This document shows, in pieces, positions 34,388 to 44,150 of a stretch of 64,000 nt of DNA (the first letter of the stretch is position 1; each line of letters opens with the position of its first letter). The notes under the pieces were generated by a model. It saw nothing but the letters and a program-made list of their open reading frames with translations. It ran no database searches and had not been told where the DNA came from. Location of the stretch: the NCBI GenBank assembly GCA_944392955.1, contig CALXYK010000016.1, positions 1 through 64,000 on the forward strand. The letters are read 5' to 3'. Position numbers and translations under genes: made by a program. The DNA comes from an uncultured Alphaproteobacteria bacterium. Its GTDB lineage: Bacteria > Pseudomonadota > Alphaproteobacteria > Rs-D84 > CACZYB01.

Positions 34388-36358
34388 TTAAAAATCCAAA
34401 TTTTTAGTAAATTTTGCACCCTCTTGAATAAATCTAAACCTATAATCAGGATTTTTCCCCATAAGATTCGCAACCAATGTTTTGGTATTTTGTAAATCCT
34501 CCATCCCCTCTTCTGTCTTCGGAGGAATTTCTATCTTCAACAATTGCCTTGTTTTAGGGTCCATAGTAGTTTCTTTCAGTTGAGAAGGCATCATCTCCCC
34601 TAAACCTTTAAACCTACTAATTTCAACTTTTTTACCCTTAAAGTTTTTCTCTATAATTTTATCTTTTTCATCATCGTCCATCGCATAAAAAGAGTTTTTT
34701 CCATCAGTAATTTTAAATAACGGAGGAAGGGCAATATACAAATGTCCGTTTTGTATTAAATCTGGCATTTGCTCAAAAAAGAAAGTCATCAACAACGATG
34801 CAATATGAGCCCCATCAACATCAGCATCAGTCATAATAATTACCCTATCATAACGAAGTTTGTCTTCATTATAGTCGCGTCCAACACCACACCCTATCGC
34901 CTCTGTAATATCTTGAATTTCTTTATTGGCCTGCAATTTTTCATTACTAGAACTTGCCACATTTAAAATTTTACCTCTTAAAGGAAGTATCGCCTGAGTA
35001 AGTCTGTTTCTAGCCTGTTTCGCAGAACCTCCCGCAGAATCTCCTTCAACAATAAACATTTCCGTATCTTTTCTATCTTTACTGGAACAATCTGCAAGTT
35101 TTCCTGGCAACCTTAATTTTTTTGTAGGAGTTTTCCGTATAGTTTCCTTTATCTTTTTTAATTTTAATCTGGCTTCACTTTTTTCCACTATATAATCCAA
35201 AAGCAAACTTGCCTCTTTTGGATTAGAGGTTAAATAGTAATCAAAATAATCCTTAACAGCATTATCCACTAGCCTAGTTGCTTCTGCCGAAGAGAATTTT
35301 TCCTTTGTCTGTCCCTGAAATTGAGGATTCTTAAAAAATAACGACAATATAACAACAGCATCATCAAAAACATCTTCTGTAATAACAGAGGAAAACTTTT
35401 TATTTCCTACCATATCTGCAAAAGATTTAAGACTTCTTAAAATAGCAGATTTTAAACCTGACTCATGTGTTCCACCTTCTGTTGTCGGAATAGTATTACA
35501 ATAAGAATTAAAGAAACCACCATCATTTCCCTCTTCATGAGGAGTATCAATCCAAGACATTGCAACTTCTACCTTACCCATATCATTTGCAAGATTGGAT
35601 TCTGTATAAAATATATTTGAAACTACTTGAGGACGAGATTTTATTGTTTCCGCAAGGAAATCTTTTATACCATTAGGAAAAGTTAAAACAGACTCCGCTG
35701 GAACATTTACATCCGCAGATAACAAACTTTCATCACATTTCCAATTTATCTTAACACCTTTAAATAAAAATGCCTTTGACCTAATCATGCGATAAAGTTT
35801 TAAAGGCTTAAAAAGATTATTTTCTCCGAAAATCATCGCATCTGGCTTAAATGTTATTTTTGTTCCTCTTGCCTTAGTTTTACCAACTATCTCCAACTTA
35901 GACATTACTATTCCACGGGAATAATTTTGCCTATAAATATTACCATCTCTGAAAACTTCTACTTCCATAAATTCAGATAATGCATTAACAACAGACGAAC
36001 CCACACCATGTAATCCACCTGATGTTTGATAAACTTTATTAGAAAATTTTCCACCACTATGAAGTGTAGTTAAAATAACCTCTAATGCAGATTTAGAAGG
36101 ATACTTAGGATGATTATCAACTGGAATTCCACGACCATTATCAGTAATAGTAATTGTATTATCAGGTTTAAGTTCCACCCAAATTTCATTTGCATAACCT
36201 GCACCAACTTCATCCATAGAATTATCAACTATTTCTGAAACCAAATGATGCAAAGCCGTTGAATCAATACCACCAATATACATACCTGGACGAAGTCTAA
36301 CTGGCTCTAAACCTTCTAAAATTTGAATATCTTTTGCTGAATAAGAACTTTCCACCAT
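34388..36358 (-). CDS. parE: DNA topoisomerase IV subunit B
   Basis: 656 residues. It decatenates daughter chromosomes together with ParC. GHKL ATPase: EIVDNSMDE, DNGRGIPVD, GGLHGVGSSVVNAL. Transducer follows, then the TOPRIM domain with EGDSAGGSAKQARNRLTQAILPL and DADVDGAHI. The SAKQ form and the ILNVASSS segment favour ParE over GyrB. The start at 36358 (MVESSYS) is chosen: AAAGGTG is upstream and the longer frame adds a non-conserved Lys-rich stretch. Confidence 0.93.
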   Translation of the reverse strand: MVESSYSAKDIQILEGLEPVRLRPGMYIGGIDSTALHHLVSEIVDNSMDEVGAGYANEIWVELKPDNTITITDNGRGIPVDNHPKYPSKSALEVILTTLHSGGKFSNKVYQTSGGLHGVGSSVVNALSEFMEVEVFRDGNIYRQNYSRGIVMSKLEIVGKTKARGTKITFKPDAMIFGENNLFKPLKLYRMIRSKAFLFKGVKINWKCDESLLSADVNVPAESVLTFPNGIKDFLAETIKSRPQVVSNIFYTESNLANDMGKVEVAMSWIDTPHEEGNDGGFFNSYCNTIPTTEGGTHESGLKSAILRSLKSFADMVGNKKFSSVITEDVFDDAVVILSLFFKNPQFQGQTKEKFSSAEATRLVDNAVKDYFDYYLTSNPKEASLLLDYIVEKSEARLKLKKIKETIRKTPTKKLRLPGKLADCSSKDRKDTEMFIVEGDSAGGSAKQARNRLTQAILPLRGKILNVASSSNEKLQANKEIQDITEAIGCGVGRDYNEDKLRYDRVIIMTDADVDGAHIASLLMTFFFEQMPDLIQNGHLYIALPPLFKITDGKNSFYAMDDDEKDKIIEKNFKGKKVEISRFKGLGEMMPSQLKETTMDPKTRQLLKIEIPPKTEEGMEDLQNTKTLVANLMGKNPDYRFRFIQEGAKFTKNLDF

Positions 36359-36465
36359 AATAATCACCTTTAATAAATTCTTAAAAACTATACTTTTTTT
36401 ATTTACAAAAGGCAAGTTTTTTTAATAAACTTATCAAATACTATTTACGAGCAAAGGAGAATAAA

Positions 36466-38106
36466 ATGAATTTTGAAGAAGTTCAAAGTTATAATCAATT
36501 AAAAAAACATTCTGTATTTCTAAGTGATACAACAATATCAGATTTATTTAATCAAGACAGCGAAAGGTTTTCTAAGTTTTCTCGTTCATACGAAGATATA
36601 ATATTTGATTTTTCAAAAAATTTAATAGATGAAAAAACACTAGACTTACTTATAAAAAGTGCAGAACAATTAGATTTAAAAGAAAAAATAAAAGATATGT
36701 TTGATGGGGTAAAAATAAACACCACCGAAAAACGTAGTGTTCTACATACCGCCCTTCGCTCCGACTTAAAGGAAATCAAAGTAGATGGTAAAAATATAAT
36801 AGAAGACATTCAAACAACAAATGATAGATTATTCAGTTTTGCCGAAAGTATCCGAAACGGCGATTTCAAAGGATTCAAAGGCAACCGAATATTAGATGTA
36901 GTTAACATAGGTATCGGAGGTTCATACCTAGGTCCACTTATGACAATAGAGGCATTAAAACCTTATAAAACACCTTTAATAAATTTTCATTTTATATCTA
37001 ATGTTGATGGAACTGATATAACAGAAACATTAAAACTTTTAAATCCGGAAACTACTTTGTTTATAATTTCCAGTAAAACATTTACCACCGCTGAAACTAT
37101 GTTAAATGCAACAACAGCAAAAGATTGGATTTGCGAAAAATTGGGAACCGAAGCAATTGCTAATCACTTTTGTGCAGTCAGTTCAAATGTCGCATTGGCA
37201 ACAGAATTCGGTATAAAAAAGGAAAATATTTTTGGATTCGGTGATTATATTGGTGGACGATATTCTATGTGGGGACCAATCGGACTTTCTACAATAATTG
37301 CAATAGGCAAAGAAAGATTCTTAGAATTTTTAGAAGGTGCAAGACTAGCCGATTTACATTTTAAAAACACACCTTTTGATAAAAACATACCTGTCCTTAT
37401 GGCATTGATTTCAATATGGAATATAAATTTCTTAGGGGTTGGTTCAAGTGCAATTTTACCTTACGATAATTACTTAAAATATTTACCACTTTACCTACAA
37501 CAACTAATAATGGAAAGTAATGGTAAATCAATAGATAGACAAGGAAATCATGTAAATTATAACACCTGCCCTATAATATTTGGAGAAGTTGGCACCAACG
37601 GACAACACTCTTTCTATCAACTTCTTCATCAGGGAACAGAAAAAATATTATGTGATTTCATAATTCCTGTTTTATCTCATAATGAAAAAGGTCTACATCA
37701 AATAAACCTTTTGGCAAATGGTATAGCCCAAAGCGAAGCCTTAATGAAAGGAAAGACCAAAGACGAAGTTATAGCAGAATTAAAAAAAGATGGGCTTTCA
37801 CAAACTGAAATTACGAAACTACTTCCATACAAAATATTTACTGCTAATCGTCCTTCCAATACATTTTTAATCAAAGAAATTACTCCAAAAACATTTGGTA
37901 TGTTAATAGCATTTTATGAACACAAAACATTTACCGAAGGAATTTTTTGGAATATAAATTCATTTGATCAATTTGGTGTTGAACTAGGAAAACAACTAGC
38001 AAAAAGGGTAATAAAGGATTTAGAAAATCCTTCAAATGAACTTTTAAATCAATATGATTCTTCAACTGGAAGTTTAATTGAAATAATAAAAAATATAAGG
38101 AAATAA
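36466..38106 (+). CDS. pgi: glucose-6-phosphate isomerase
   Basis: 546 residues. It interconverts glucose-6-P and fructose-6-P in glycolysis and gluconeogenesis. Sugar isomerase (SIS) segments NIGIGGSYLGP and SSKTFTTAETM; signature 1 with GGRYSMWGPIGL; catalytic Glu and His in FGEVGTNGQHSF-QLLHQGTE; signature 2 SFDQFGVELGKQL. The length matches the E. coli-type enzyme. AAGGAG lies before the ATG. Confidence 0.95.
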   Translation: MNFEEVQSYNQLKKHSVFLSDTTISDLFNQDSERFSKFSRSYEDIIFDFSKNLIDEKTLDLLIKSAEQLDLKEKIKDMFDGVKINTTEKRSVLHTALRSDLKEIKVDGKNIIEDIQTTNDRLFSFAESIRNGDFKGFKGNRILDVVNIGIGGSYLGPLMTIEALKPYKTPLINFHFISNVDGTDITETLKLLNPETTLFIISSKTFTTAETMLNATTAKDWICEKLGTEAIANHFCAVSSNVALATEFGIKKENIFGFGDYIGGRYSMWGPIGLSTIIAIGKERFLEFLEGARLADLHFKNTPFDKNIPVLMALISIWNINFLGVGSSAILPYDNYLKYLPLYLQQLIMESNGKSIDRQGNHVNYNTCPIIFGEVGTNGQHSFYQLLHQGTEKILCDFIIPVLSHNEKGLHQINLLANGIAQSEALMKGKTKDEVIAELKKDGLSQTEITKLLPYKIFTANRPSNTFLIKEITPKTFGMLIAFYEHKTFTEGIFWNINSFDQFGVELGKQLAKRVIKDLENPSNELLNQYDSSTGSLIEIIKNIRK

Positions 38107-38159
38107 AACCTTGAAGAAAAAAATAACTTCCTATAAACTTATCTCATAAAGGAGTTTTT

Positions 38160-39902
38160 ATGAGCATCAGAGTCTTATCACAAAATTTAATAAATCAAAT
38201 AGCCGCAGGTGAAGTAATAGAACGCCCTGCCAGTGTAGTAAAAGAACTACTTGAAAACTCTATTGATGCCGAAAGTACTAAGATAGATATAACAATAAAA
38301 AATTCCGGAAAAACATATATCTGTGTCGCAGATAATGGCTCTGGTATGAGTAAAGAAGATCTTCAAAATTGTATATTACGACACGCTACCTCAAAACTAC
38401 CTACCGACGACTTAACAAATATAAACTTTTTAGGTTTCCGAGGCGAAGCAATTCCATCTATCGCATCTATATCCAAAATGACTATAACAACAAACAATGG
38501 AAATGAATGTTGGTCCATGGAATTGGAAAATGGTGAAATAAAAAAATTAGTTCCATCAAGTTATATCAAAGGAACCAAAATAGAAGTATACGATTTATTC
38601 TATAATGTCCCTGCACGATTAAAATTTCTTAAAACAGACAGGGGCGAAATGTCATCAATAATAGATATAATAGAAAGAATCGCTTTATGTCATCCTGACA
38701 AAACTTTTACATTAAATGACACTTTAAAATTCCGCCCTTGTGATAGGTTAAGTAGAATCTGCTCTGTCTTAGGAAAGGATTTTAAGGAAAATGCAATTGA
38801 AATAAATACAACTGCATATAATATGAAGATAGAAGGTTTTATCTCTCGCCCAACATATACAAAGGGAACATCTGCAAATCAATATTTCTACGTAAATGGT
38901 CGCAGTCTAAAAGACAAGGTTTTATTTGGTATATTAAAGGCTGCCTATATGGATACAATAGAAAAAGGTAAATTTCCAAGTGTCTGCCTTTGGTTAACAA
39001 TTCCTAACAGCGATATTGATGTAAATGTCCACCCACAAAAGGCAGAAATAAGATTCAAGGAACAAAATTTAATAAGGGGTTCACTTATAAACATAATAAA
39101 AAAACATATAGCCGAAGCTCCGGTAATTCCAAATGTAATAAACATAAACAAAATATTATCAGATCCAAAATCTACTCAAAATGTTTTAAATCTTAATACT
39201 AAAATACAAAACATATCATCAAACTTTGCGAATGAAACTGGTCAACAATTTTTTGATAATAAAATCTTACCACTAAGTATAAATAAGGATACAATTTCAA
39301 CATCTAATACATACGACTATATCACTTATCCACTTGGCATTGCCAGAGGTCAAATTCACAATACATACATAATTTCACAAACTACTGATGGTATAGTAAT
39401 ATTGGATCAACATGCATGCCATGAAAGATTGGTATATGAAAAATTAAAAAAACAACTATCCGAAGGCGGAATCAAACGCCAACTTATGCTTATCCCTGAA
39501 ATAGTAGAGGTTGGCGAGAAAAAAGTTGGTTGCCTACTTGATATACAAAAGGAATTAGAAACTTTCGGACTTGTTATAGAAGAGTTTGGTAAAGGTGCTA
39601 TAATCATAAGGGAAATTCCCGCCATACTATCTGATGCCGATTTACAAGGCCTAATAAAACACATGGCCGAGGATATAGAAGACCTAAACAATGCTAAAAT
39701 TTTAGAAAATAAAATCGCAATGATTGCCAAAACTTATGCTTGTCATACTTCTATCCGTGCAGGAAAGACCTTGACTATTGACGAAATGAATGAACTTTTA
39801 AGGCAAGTTGAGCAAAGCGAAAATGCAGGTGAATGTAATCACGGACGCCGTGCTTATATAAAAATGAACCTAAGTGATTTAGAAAAACTTTTCAACAGAT
39901 AA
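38160..39902 (+). CDS. mutL: DNA mismatch repair protein MutL
   Basis: 580 residues. N-terminal GHKL ATPase with LLENSIDAEST, DNGSGM, and GFRGEAIPSIASIS. The C-terminal domain has the endonuclease motif DQHA-X2-E-X4-E (DQHACHERLVYE), the ACHTSIRAG segment and CNHGRRAYI (equivalent to CPHGRP). Hence it is a nicking MutL for cells without MutH. It follows pgi by 53 bases with its own AAGGAG site. Confidence 0.95.
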   Translation: MSIRVLSQNLINQIAAGEVIERPASVVKELLENSIDAESTKIDITIKNSGKTYICVADNGSGMSKEDLQNCILRHATSKLPTDDLTNINFLGFRGEAIPSIASISKMTITTNNGNECWSMELENGEIKKLVPSSYIKGTKIEVYDLFYNVPARLKFLKTDRGEMSSIIDIIERIALCHPDKTFTLNDTLKFRPCDRLSRICSVLGKDFKENAIEINTTAYNMKIEGFISRPTYTKGTSANQYFYVNGRSLKDKVLFGILKAAYMDTIEKGKFPSVCLWLTIPNSDIDVNVHPQKAEIRFKEQNLIRGSLINIIKKHIAEAPVIPNVININKILSDPKSTQNVLNLNTKIQNISSNFANETGQQFFDNKILPLSINKDTISTSNTYDYITYPLGIARGQIHNTYIISQTTDGIVILDQHACHERLVYEKLKKQLSEGGIKRQLMLIPEIVEVGEKKVGCLLDIQKELETFGLVIEEFGKGAIIIREIPAILSDADLQGLIKHMAEDIEDLNNAKILENKIAMIAKTYACHTSIRAGKTLTIDEMNELLRQVEQSENAGECNHGRRAYIKMNLSDLEKLFNR

Positions 39903-39941
39903 AAACCTTCTTAAAAAAAAATATACACAATAATATATTTA

Positions 39942-40556
39942 TCAATGTGCGAAAATATCTTCGTCCGTCCAACCCTGCAAATCTAATGCACATCTTGCAG
40001 GCAAAAATTCAAAACATTTCTTGGCTAGTTCTAAACGTTTTTCCCTTTTTAATTTTTCAATAAGTATTTCTTTTATCCTATGCAAATACTCCACATCACC
40101 AGCCGCATACTGAATTTGCTTTTCTGATAATTTAGACACTGCCCAATCACTTGTTTGTTCGTCTTTATTCAAATCTACATCAAAAAATTCCTTTACCAAA
40201 GATTTTAAACTATGTTTATCAGTAGATGTTCTACAAAGTTTAGAAGCAATCTTAGTACAAAATATAGGATAAACATCAACCCCTAAACATTTCTTTATCA
40301 TAGCCACATCAAACCTAGCAAAATGAAAAATCTTTTCAATTTTTGGATTCGCAAGAACAGATTTTAAATTAGGACAATTATATGGAGATTCTACTTTCAC
40401 AACATATATATTTCCCTTTCCATCAGTCAGTTGCACCACACACAATCTATCCCTTAACATAGAAAGTCCCGTAGCCTCTGTATCTACCGCAATAGAAGTA
40501 TCAAACTTTAAATTTTTAGGAAGATCTTTATCTAAGTATATGATTTTATTTTTCAT
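39942..40556 (-). CDS. rnd: short ribonuclease D (3'-5' exonuclease domain only)
   Basis: 204 residues. DEDDy exonuclease: VDTEATGLS (DxE), FHFARFDVAMI (Asp), and YAAGDVEYL (Tyr and last Asp). The HRDC domains of E. coli RNase D (375 residues) are absent, as in many alphaproteobacteria. Likely role: tRNA 3'-end trimming. It ends 40 bases from convergent mutL. The 3' end of the protein contains two cysteines of no known role. Confidence 0.88.
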   Translation of the reverse strand: MKNKIIYLDKDLPKNLKFDTSIAVDTEATGLSMLRDRLCVVQLTDGKGNIYVVKVESPYNCPNLKSVLANPKIEKIFHFARFDVAMIKKCLGVDVYPIFCTKIASKLCRTSTDKHSLKSLVKEFFDVDLNKDEQTSDWAVSKLSEKQIQYAAGDVEYLHRIKEILIEKLKREKRLELAKKCFEFLPARCALDLQGWTDEDIFAH

Positions 40557-40906
40557 TTTAACGCCTCAACTAAATTAAAACAGAAACATTATAAAATGAT
40601 TCTTAAACATAAGCAAGCAACAAATTCACGATTCTTTGGCAAAAATGCTTGATTATAAAAAATAAATAAATAAAAAATAAATACAATTTACGATATAACA
40701 TACTGATTTAAAAAAGAAATTTCCAGTTTCGTTTAAAAAAATTATTAAATAAAAAAGAAGTGTCAACACTGAAACTTGTCAAGGATAAAAAATAATTTCT
40801 TCCCTTGTTTTTTAGTTTTGTATTTCCTAATATGACTCCTGTATCAAAGAAAAGATACAATTTTGAGAAAAGGAATTTTAATTAAAGGAGAGAAGGACTT
40901 TCTAAA
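40557..40906. promoter_or_regulatory. 350-bp region between rnd and dnaA with dnaA promoter
   Basis: No gene. A promoter for dnaA is seen at 40805-40833: TTGTTT, 17 bases, TAATAT, with the start around 40840 and AAGGAGAG before the ATG. The stretch is extremely AT-rich (long A runs). I found no perfect DnaA box (TTATNCACA) cluster, so an origin is possible but not shown. Confidence 0.55.
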
Positions 40907-42259
40907 ATGTCGTTTTGGGAAAAGATACAAGAGACTGTTCAAAAAAGCATAAACTCATCTGAATATGTCAGTTGGATTGCCCCGCTTAGTTTTGACAAGA
41001 TTGATCTTGACACACTATATCTAAATGCCCCTACACGTTTTATTGCCGATTGGGCAAAAAGGAATTACTTCTCTCACCTTATCTCTATAATAAATGAAAC
41101 TAATCCTGAAATAAAAGAAATTAAAATAAATGTTGGTCAGACAAAAATTGCACCAAAAATAATTTCTAATGAAATTACAAAGTCCAATAATGAAATAATA
41201 CAAACAGAATCTTCATCACATTTTTTTGAAAACATAAATACAAAGGTTTATTCAAAATTTACATTTGACAATTTTATAAAAGATTCTTCAAATACTATTG
41301 CTTTTGAAAGTATTAAAAGCATAACTACACAAAACGAAGTGCAATTTAATCCTATATTGATACATTCACCATCTGGATTCGGAAAAACACATTTACTAAA
41401 TGCCTTAGTTAATGAAATAACAAAAACAAATATATCTAAAAAGGTAATTTATATTTCTGCGGACAAGTTTATGTATTCATTTGTAAAATCTTTAAAGGAA
41501 AATGATACTTATCGTTTCAAACAAAGTTTTAAGTCCGCAGACATCTTAATAATAGATGACATACAATTTTTGGCAGGAAAAGATTCCACAACAAAAGAAT
41601 TATTCCATATAATAGATGACTACCTTACAAACGGGAAACAGGTTGTAATTGCTGCAAACAACTCTCCATTTTTAATAGAAGGTCTAAACGATAACCTAAA
41701 ATCCAGAATTGCATCAGGTTTAGTAGCCTCTATTTCTCCTGCTAATTTTGATTTAAGGTTAAAAATAGTCAATGCAAAATGTCATTTACTAAACCTTGAA
41801 TTACAACAAGGTATTGCTGAATTCATAGCATCAAAAATCACCTCTTCCATAAGAGAGATAGAAGGTGCATTAAACAGAATTTCTGCACATACAATATTGA
41901 TGCAGGAATCTCCAACCCTATCAAACATCAGAAAAATTTTACATGATATTTTATCTGTAAATACAAAACCAATAAACATAAATGATATAAAAAAAATGGT
42001 TGCTGAAAAGTGGAATATTTCCGTATCTGATATAGATAGCCAAAAAAAGAATAAGGAAATAGTAATTCCACGACAAATCGCAATGTATATATCTAAAAAT
42101 TTAACATCAAAATCTCTTCCTGAAATAGGTAAAAATTTTGGTGGCAGGGATCATGCAACCGTCATATATGCTGTAAAAAAAGTAAAGGAATTAATGACAA
42201 CAAATATAAACATGGAAAATTTAATAAATGAAATAGAACGAAAATGTTCTTCAATTTAA
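40907..42259 (+). CDS. dnaA: chromosomal replication initiator DnaA
   Basis: 450 residues. Domain I (residues 1-75, WEKIQETVQK...WIAPLSF), a short low-complexity linker, and the AAA+ domain III with Walker A SPSGFGKTHL (about 153-162) and Walker B ILIIDDIQFLAGK. Domain IV has the DnaA signature GRDHATVIYAVKKV that binds DnaA boxes. dnaN does not follow; the downstream neighbour is a convergent outer-membrane protein, unlike the classical dnaA-dnaN order. Confidence 0.96.
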   Translation: MSFWEKIQETVQKSINSSEYVSWIAPLSFDKIDLDTLYLNAPTRFIADWAKRNYFSHLISIINETNPEIKEIKINVGQTKIAPKIISNEITKSNNEIIQTESSSHFFENINTKVYSKFTFDNFIKDSSNTIAFESIKSITTQNEVQFNPILIHSPSGFGKTHLLNALVNEITKTNISKKVIYISADKFMYSFVKSLKENDTYRFKQSFKSADILIIDDIQFLAGKDSTTKELFHIIDDYLTNGKQVVIAANNSPFLIEGLNDNLKSRIASGLVASISPANFDLRLKIVNAKCHLLNLELQQGIAEFIASKITSSIREIEGALNRISAHTILMQESPTLSNIRKILHDILSVNTKPININDIKKMVAEKWNISVSDIDSQKKNKEIVIPRQIAMYISKNLTSKSLPEIGKNFGGRDHATVIYAVKKVKELMTTNINMENLINEIERKCSSI

Positions 42260-42285
42260 TAAAAGTTAAAAATACTTAATAAAAA

Positions 42286-42311
42286 AAAGGAGAGTTTTTC
42301 AACTCTCCTTT
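42286..42311. terminator. bidirectional terminator between dnaA and the outer-membrane protein gene
   Basis: Eleven-pair stem AAAGGAGAGTT/AACTCTCCTTT with loop TTTC, A run on the left and T on the right, serving both convergent genes. Confidence 0.8.
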
Positions 42312-42352
42312 ATCTCACTCACCTTTGTGTATATTAACAATGAAAAGTCAAA

Positions 42353-43255
42353 CTAGAATTGAACTCCCATTCTTGCACCGTATGACCATCTGTTATCATT
42401 TCCGTCATCACCAACAAGAGCTGCTGAGTTAGCATCTAATCTATTTTCTTTACCTGTTGCATCGTAATCAACATACAATGTAAACAAAGCCATATCTGTT
42501 GCTTGCCAGTTAGCAGAAGCAATTATGTTAGAACTATCAGCCTTATTAAATCCATCATTGTTTACAAACTTTTTATATTTATAAGCAAGATTCATAGACC
42601 AATCATCATTAAACATATATTGTCCTTCAACACCTGCATTCCAGTAAGAAGTATCACCAAGTTCTTTATTAGCCAAATCTTTTTTGTCATCAATATCAAA
42701 CATATATCCAACATCAAGAGCAACCATAAAGTCTTGAATAACATTCATACCTAATTTTGTTCCAAGGAAAATACCTGTATCTTTTTTACCATAATCATTT
42801 ATAGGCAAATCCAAAGAATATTGGCTAACCATATCATCAGCAATGTCAATGCTTACACCAGCAACAACATCCCAAACGAAATCAGGAGTAGCAATATTTC
42901 TATACAAAGCACCTATTGCAAAATTTGAAACTTGAGATTCCTTACCAAAAGCATTAGCGTCCTTTGACATCCAACCATAACCAACAGAAGCTGATACAGC
43001 CCATTCTTCAGAAAGACCATAACCAAACTCTTCTGTTAATGAATAAGAATCATCATGTTTATCAACAGGAGTATAGTTAAAATTAGTTTTAGAATAAAAC
43101 ATACCTTCTCCTGGTTTATACATAGGATTTTCCATATTTGATAACGAAGGATTATCCATAGTTGTTCCACTCATTCTTCCAGTAGCCATCTGTGCTGATG
43201 CCATAGAGGAAATAAGAGTAGCAGTAGCTAGAGTTAACAAACTTACTTTTTTCAT
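42353..43255 (-). CDS. outer-membrane beta-barrel protein
   Basis: 300 residues. Signal peptide (KKVSLLTLATATLISSMASA). The mature part is a series of amphipathic strands with aromatic girdles (YSLTEEFGYGLSEEWAVSASVGYGW, MNLAYKYKKF), ending in an aromatic C-terminal residue (ARMGVQF) as needed for BAM recognition. About 10-12 strands are expected. No specific porin or OmpA family is recognised. Strong single gene with own terminator, likely an abundant envelope protein. Confidence 0.78.
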   Translation of the reverse strand: MKKVSLLTLATATLISSMASAQMATGRMSGTTMDNPSLSNMENPMYKPGEGMFYSKTNFNYTPVDKHDDSYSLTEEFGYGLSEEWAVSASVGYGWMSKDANAFGKESQVSNFAIGALYRNIATPDFVWDVVAGVSIDIADDMVSQYSLDLPINDYGKKDTGIFLGTKLGMNVIQDFMVALDVGYMFDIDDKKDLANKELGDTSYWNAGVEGQYMFNDDWSMNLAYKYKKFVNNDGFNKADSSNIIASANWQATDMALFTLYVDYDATGKENRLDANSAALVGDDGNDNRWSYGARMGVQF

Positions 43256-43342
43256 AATTAGTTTCCTTTCTTTGTGTTAAAATTCACAACTCTCACTCGT
43301 GGAATTGCTTGATTTCAACTATAAATAGAAAAAAGGATAAAA

Positions 43343-44077
43343 TCAACAAGTAGATTTTCCTAAACTGAGCAAAAAATCAGATAAAAAACAACTAATAAAA
43401 AATCGTCCCTTTCTAACAACCTCCTGCCCTAATAACAAAGAAGATAAACGATAGGCATCATCAACAATAAATTTTCCTGTGGAATTTCTATCATACAAAA
43501 AATCAATCCCTATATCTGTGGATAGTGCTTCTTCTAATATAGCATTCAAATGGTTAATAGTAGAAGCAGATGAATATAAACCAGAAGATGTTTTTATAAA
43601 ATCAATATCATATTTAGATAAAAAAGAAACTACCTCTTTGAATTTAGAAGGATATTTTAAAAAGGCACTTTCTATGGAAACTTTCAACTTTTTTACCCCT
43701 TTTGCCTCAACCATTGCCAACAAATATTCATCAACAGATGCTGGTGTATTATTAAAATCTATATCAAAGAATAAAGGGGATAAAAATACTTCAACAATAT
43801 CTGCCCCTTTACTAACTACATTTTTTATTTTTTTAAACAACAAATCTACTGAAAGATTATCATTAAAATTATTTATAACAGCACTTAATTTAACATCTGA
43901 TAATTCAAGCCACTTCCAAACATTTTCTACATATTTTTCTTCAACAGAAATACTTCCTACCTGATTATCCACTGCCGTCTTACAAAGTTTTATCAAAGAA
44001 AAATCATCAAATTCTTTCAACGAAGAATAAAGATTGATAAAGCTAAACAATTGCGAACTTAGAAAAATTTCTTGCAT
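43343..44077 (-). CDS. divergent DeoC-like aldolase-fold protein
   Basis: 244 residues. Strand and helix spacing follow deoxyribose-phosphate aldolase: VGSISVEEKYVE, then GADIVEVFLS (where DeoC has GADEIDMVIN), KLKVSIE, and DFIKTSSGL with the Schiff-base lysine. The second catalytic Lys (KxxGG loop in DeoC) is missing; the region reads GIDFLYDRNSTGKF. The Asp of EVDMV is replaced by Glu. It may be an aldolase of changed specificity or an inactive relative. Transcribed away from mlaA. Confidence 0.6.
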   Translation of the reverse strand: MQEIFLSSQLFSFINLYSSLKEFDDFSLIKLCKTAVDNQVGSISVEEKYVENVWKWLELSDVKLSAVINNFNDNLSVDLLFKKIKNVVSKGADIVEVFLSPLFFDIDFNNTPASVDEYLLAMVEAKGVKKLKVSIESAFLKYPSKFKEVVSFLSKYDIDFIKTSSGLYSSASTINHLNAILEEALSTDIGIDFLYDRNSTGKFIVDDAYRLSSLLLGQEVVRKGRFFISCFLSDFLLSLGKSTC

Positions 44078-44150
44078 TATTTTCCTCTTGTAAAAAAGTG
44101 ATATACAAATATAATAACATAAATAAGAAAAAATATAAAGTTATAAAATA

